The notes under the pieces: model-generated
Databases searched by the model: none
Told to the model about the DNA's origin: nothing
The model's input: only the letters and a program-made list of their open reading frames with translations
Source of the DNA: Frankiales bacterium
Lineage (GTDB): Bacteria > Actinomycetota > Actinomycetes > Mycobacteriales > SCTD01
Direction: 5' to 3'
Length of the DNA: 7,037 nucleotides
NCBI GenBank assembly: GCA_025464795.1
Contig: JAODNB010000139.1
Span: 1-7,037 of the forward strand
In this document: positions 6,371 to 7,037 of the stretch, piece after piece
Layout: each line of letters starts with the position of its first letter
Numbering within the stretch: the first letter of the stretch is position 1
Program-made: the position numbers and the translations under genes

Positions 6371-6401
6371 GGGACGGGTGGTACGGGACGGGTACCGTCC
6401 C
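6371..6401. repeat. Direct and inverted GGGACGG repeats over the ftsK promoter
   Basis: GGGACGGGT occurs twice (6371-6379 and 6385-6393), 14 bases apart. The second copy forms a perfect seven-base inverted repeat with CCGTCCC (6395-6401) across a three-base GTA centre (6392-6394). The repeats cover the -10 element of ftsK and end four bases before the ATG (bases 6402-6404 lie between). This could be an operator, or a hairpin in any RNA that reads through from the RNase J gene. GC-rich sequence makes some such repeats expected by chance. Confidence 0.5.
6393..6398 (+). promoter_or_regulatory. Probable -10 box of a leaderless ftsK promoter
   Basis: TACCGT (TANNNT pattern) ends six bases before the ftsK ATG at 6405, the same spacing as at thyA and dapA, and no Shine-Dalgarno sequence is present. 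The -35 is poor: TGGGAC (6370-6375) has a 17-base spacer but weak sequence. An alternative is TTGTGA (6360-6365) with a weak TACGGG (6382-6387) 16 bases later, which would start transcription about ten bases upstream of the ATG. Confidence 0.5.
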
Positions 6402-6404
6402 ATC

Positions 6405-7037
6405 ATGGCCACACGTACGCCCGCACGTCCCGCCGCCAAGCCGCCCACCAAGCCCGCTGCCCGCAAGCCTGGCGGCCGCAAGCCCGCGGCGAAGAAGGCC
6501 CCTGCGCGCAAGCCGGCCAAGCGCTCACCCAGGAAGACCGCTGCCCGCAGGTCCGGCCCGAGCCCGCTGCAGATGGCCGGCAAGGCCGTTGGCGGGTCCT
6601 TCCGGCTGGTCGCGTCGGGCGTAGGTGGCGTCAGCCGCGCGGCCGGTTCCAGCGCGCGCGACCTCGACCCGGCGCACCGCCGCGACGGTCTCGGCTTCGT
6701 CCTGCTGATCTGCGCCCTGCTGGCTGCCGCGGGTGCCTGGTGGCACGCCGGCAGCGCGGGCAACGCGCTCGCCGGCGTCGTCGAGGGGCTGTTCGGCCTC
6801 GGCGCCATGGTCCTGCCCGTCGTGCTCGCCGTGGCCGGCATCCGCACGCTGCGCCACCCCGTCAGCCCTGGAGGACGCGGCAGGCTCCTCGTCGGCTGGT
6901 CGACCCTGTGCCTGGGCGCCCTCGGCGTGGTGCACGTCGTCCGCGGCGACCTGCCGACCGACCACAAGGGCGGTGTCATCGGCTTCCTGCTCGGGAACCC
7001 GTTGCAGCGCATGCTCACGGGCTTCATCGCCGGACCG
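6405..7037 (+). CDS. ftsK: DNA translocase FtsK, N-terminal part
   Basis: FtsK/SpoIIIE proteins anchor at the division septum and pump chromosomal DNA with a C-terminal ATPase motor. Only the first 211 residues are in the window; the frame is open to the edge. Residues 1-50 are a Lys/Arg/Ala/Pro-rich cytoplasmic tail. DLDPAHRRDGLGF (86-98) is a signature I associate with actinobacterial FtsK just before the first membrane helix. Hydrophobic segments follow at about 95-113, 119-146 and 159-179, with a further one probably beginning near 189, consistent with the four-helix N-terminal domain. The motor and gamma domains lie beyond the edge. The start ATG 6405 sits six bases after a -10 box. The position downstream of the RNase J gene matches mycobacterial and streptomycete gene order. 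A close SpoIIIE/TraSA-type relative is possible, but context favours the chromosomal FtsK. Confidence 0.9.
   Translation, partial: MATRTPARPAAKPPTKPAARKPGGRKPAAKKAPARKPAKRSPRKTAARRSGPSPLQMAGKAVGGSFRLVASGVGGVSRAAGSSARDLDPAHRRDGLGFVLLICALLAAAGAWWHAGSAGNALAGVVEGLFGLGAMVLPVVLAVAGIRTLRHPVSPGGRGRLLVGWSTLCLGALGVVHVVRGDLPTDHKGGVIGFLLGNPLQRMLTGFIAGP

Larger units (their letters stand above)
6158..6404. other. Intergenic region between the RNase J gene and ftsK
   Basis: These 247 bases hold no convincing gene. I see no strong hairpin followed by a T-run, so how transcription ends after the RNase J gene is unclear. A short stem CCCG/CGGG around 6213-6225 and a separated inverted repeat CCGATCA (6271-6277) / TGATCGG (6326-6332) are the only structures noted in the left part. 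The last 45 bases carry the ftsK promoter and the repeats described separately. Composition becomes somewhat less biased than in the genes, as expected for non-coding DNA. Confidence 0.7.

Noticed and set aside
6275..7027. A 250-codon minus-strand open frame opposite ftsK
   Set aside because: The plus-strand frame encodes a clear FtsK N-terminus with membrane helices; the opposite frame is Arg/Pro/Ala/Thr-rich low complexity.

Overview
The window is chromosomal DNA from a high-GC Gram-positive bacterium of the class Actinomycetes. The evidence is strongly GC-biased third codon positions, an RNase J–FtsK gene order known from mycobacteria and streptomycetes, a MurI very close in motif to mycobacterial MurI, and promoters that look leaderless. 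I cannot place it to genus. No rRNA, tRNA, CRISPR, insertion sequence or phage gene is visible; this is compact core-genome DNA with a less understood accessory-like operon on its left.

Left block (1-1392, minus strand). Three genes are read leftwards. The first encodes a 157-residue protein with a C-terminal HicB-like ribbon-helix-helix DNA-binding segment. The second encodes a 261-residue DUF4097 protein predicted to form a repetitive beta-helix. The third is the first 39 codons of a gene resembling aminoglycoside-phosphotransferase-type kinases, cut by the window edge. The second gene has a strong Shine-Dalgarno sequence, and the third starts directly after the stop of the second.

Divergent gap (1393-1478). 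This 86-base region holds a 29-base near-palindrome with two perfect TGACGTCA sites 21 bases apart, plus a one-mismatch copy 11 bases further on. All three sites therefore lie on the same face of the helix. It is the best candidate in the window for an undescribed regulatory element: a plausible operator for the ribbon-helix-helix protein, lying just upstream of the thyA promoter.

Right block (1479-7037, plus strand). thyA-folA-murI are chained by four-base start/stop overlaps. dapA follows after 29 bases with its own apparent promoter and is overlapped by the gene for RNase J. After a 247-base gap, ftsK begins and runs off the edge. ThyA makes dTMP and oxidises the folate cofactor to dihydrofolate, which FolA reduces back. 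MurI supplies D-glutamate and DapA starts the lysine/diaminopimelate pathway, so both feed the peptidoglycan stem peptide. RNase J matures and degrades RNA, and FtsK pumps DNA at the division septum. thyA, dapA and ftsK each have a TANNNT -10 element ending exactly six bases before the ATG, which predicts leaderless mRNAs.
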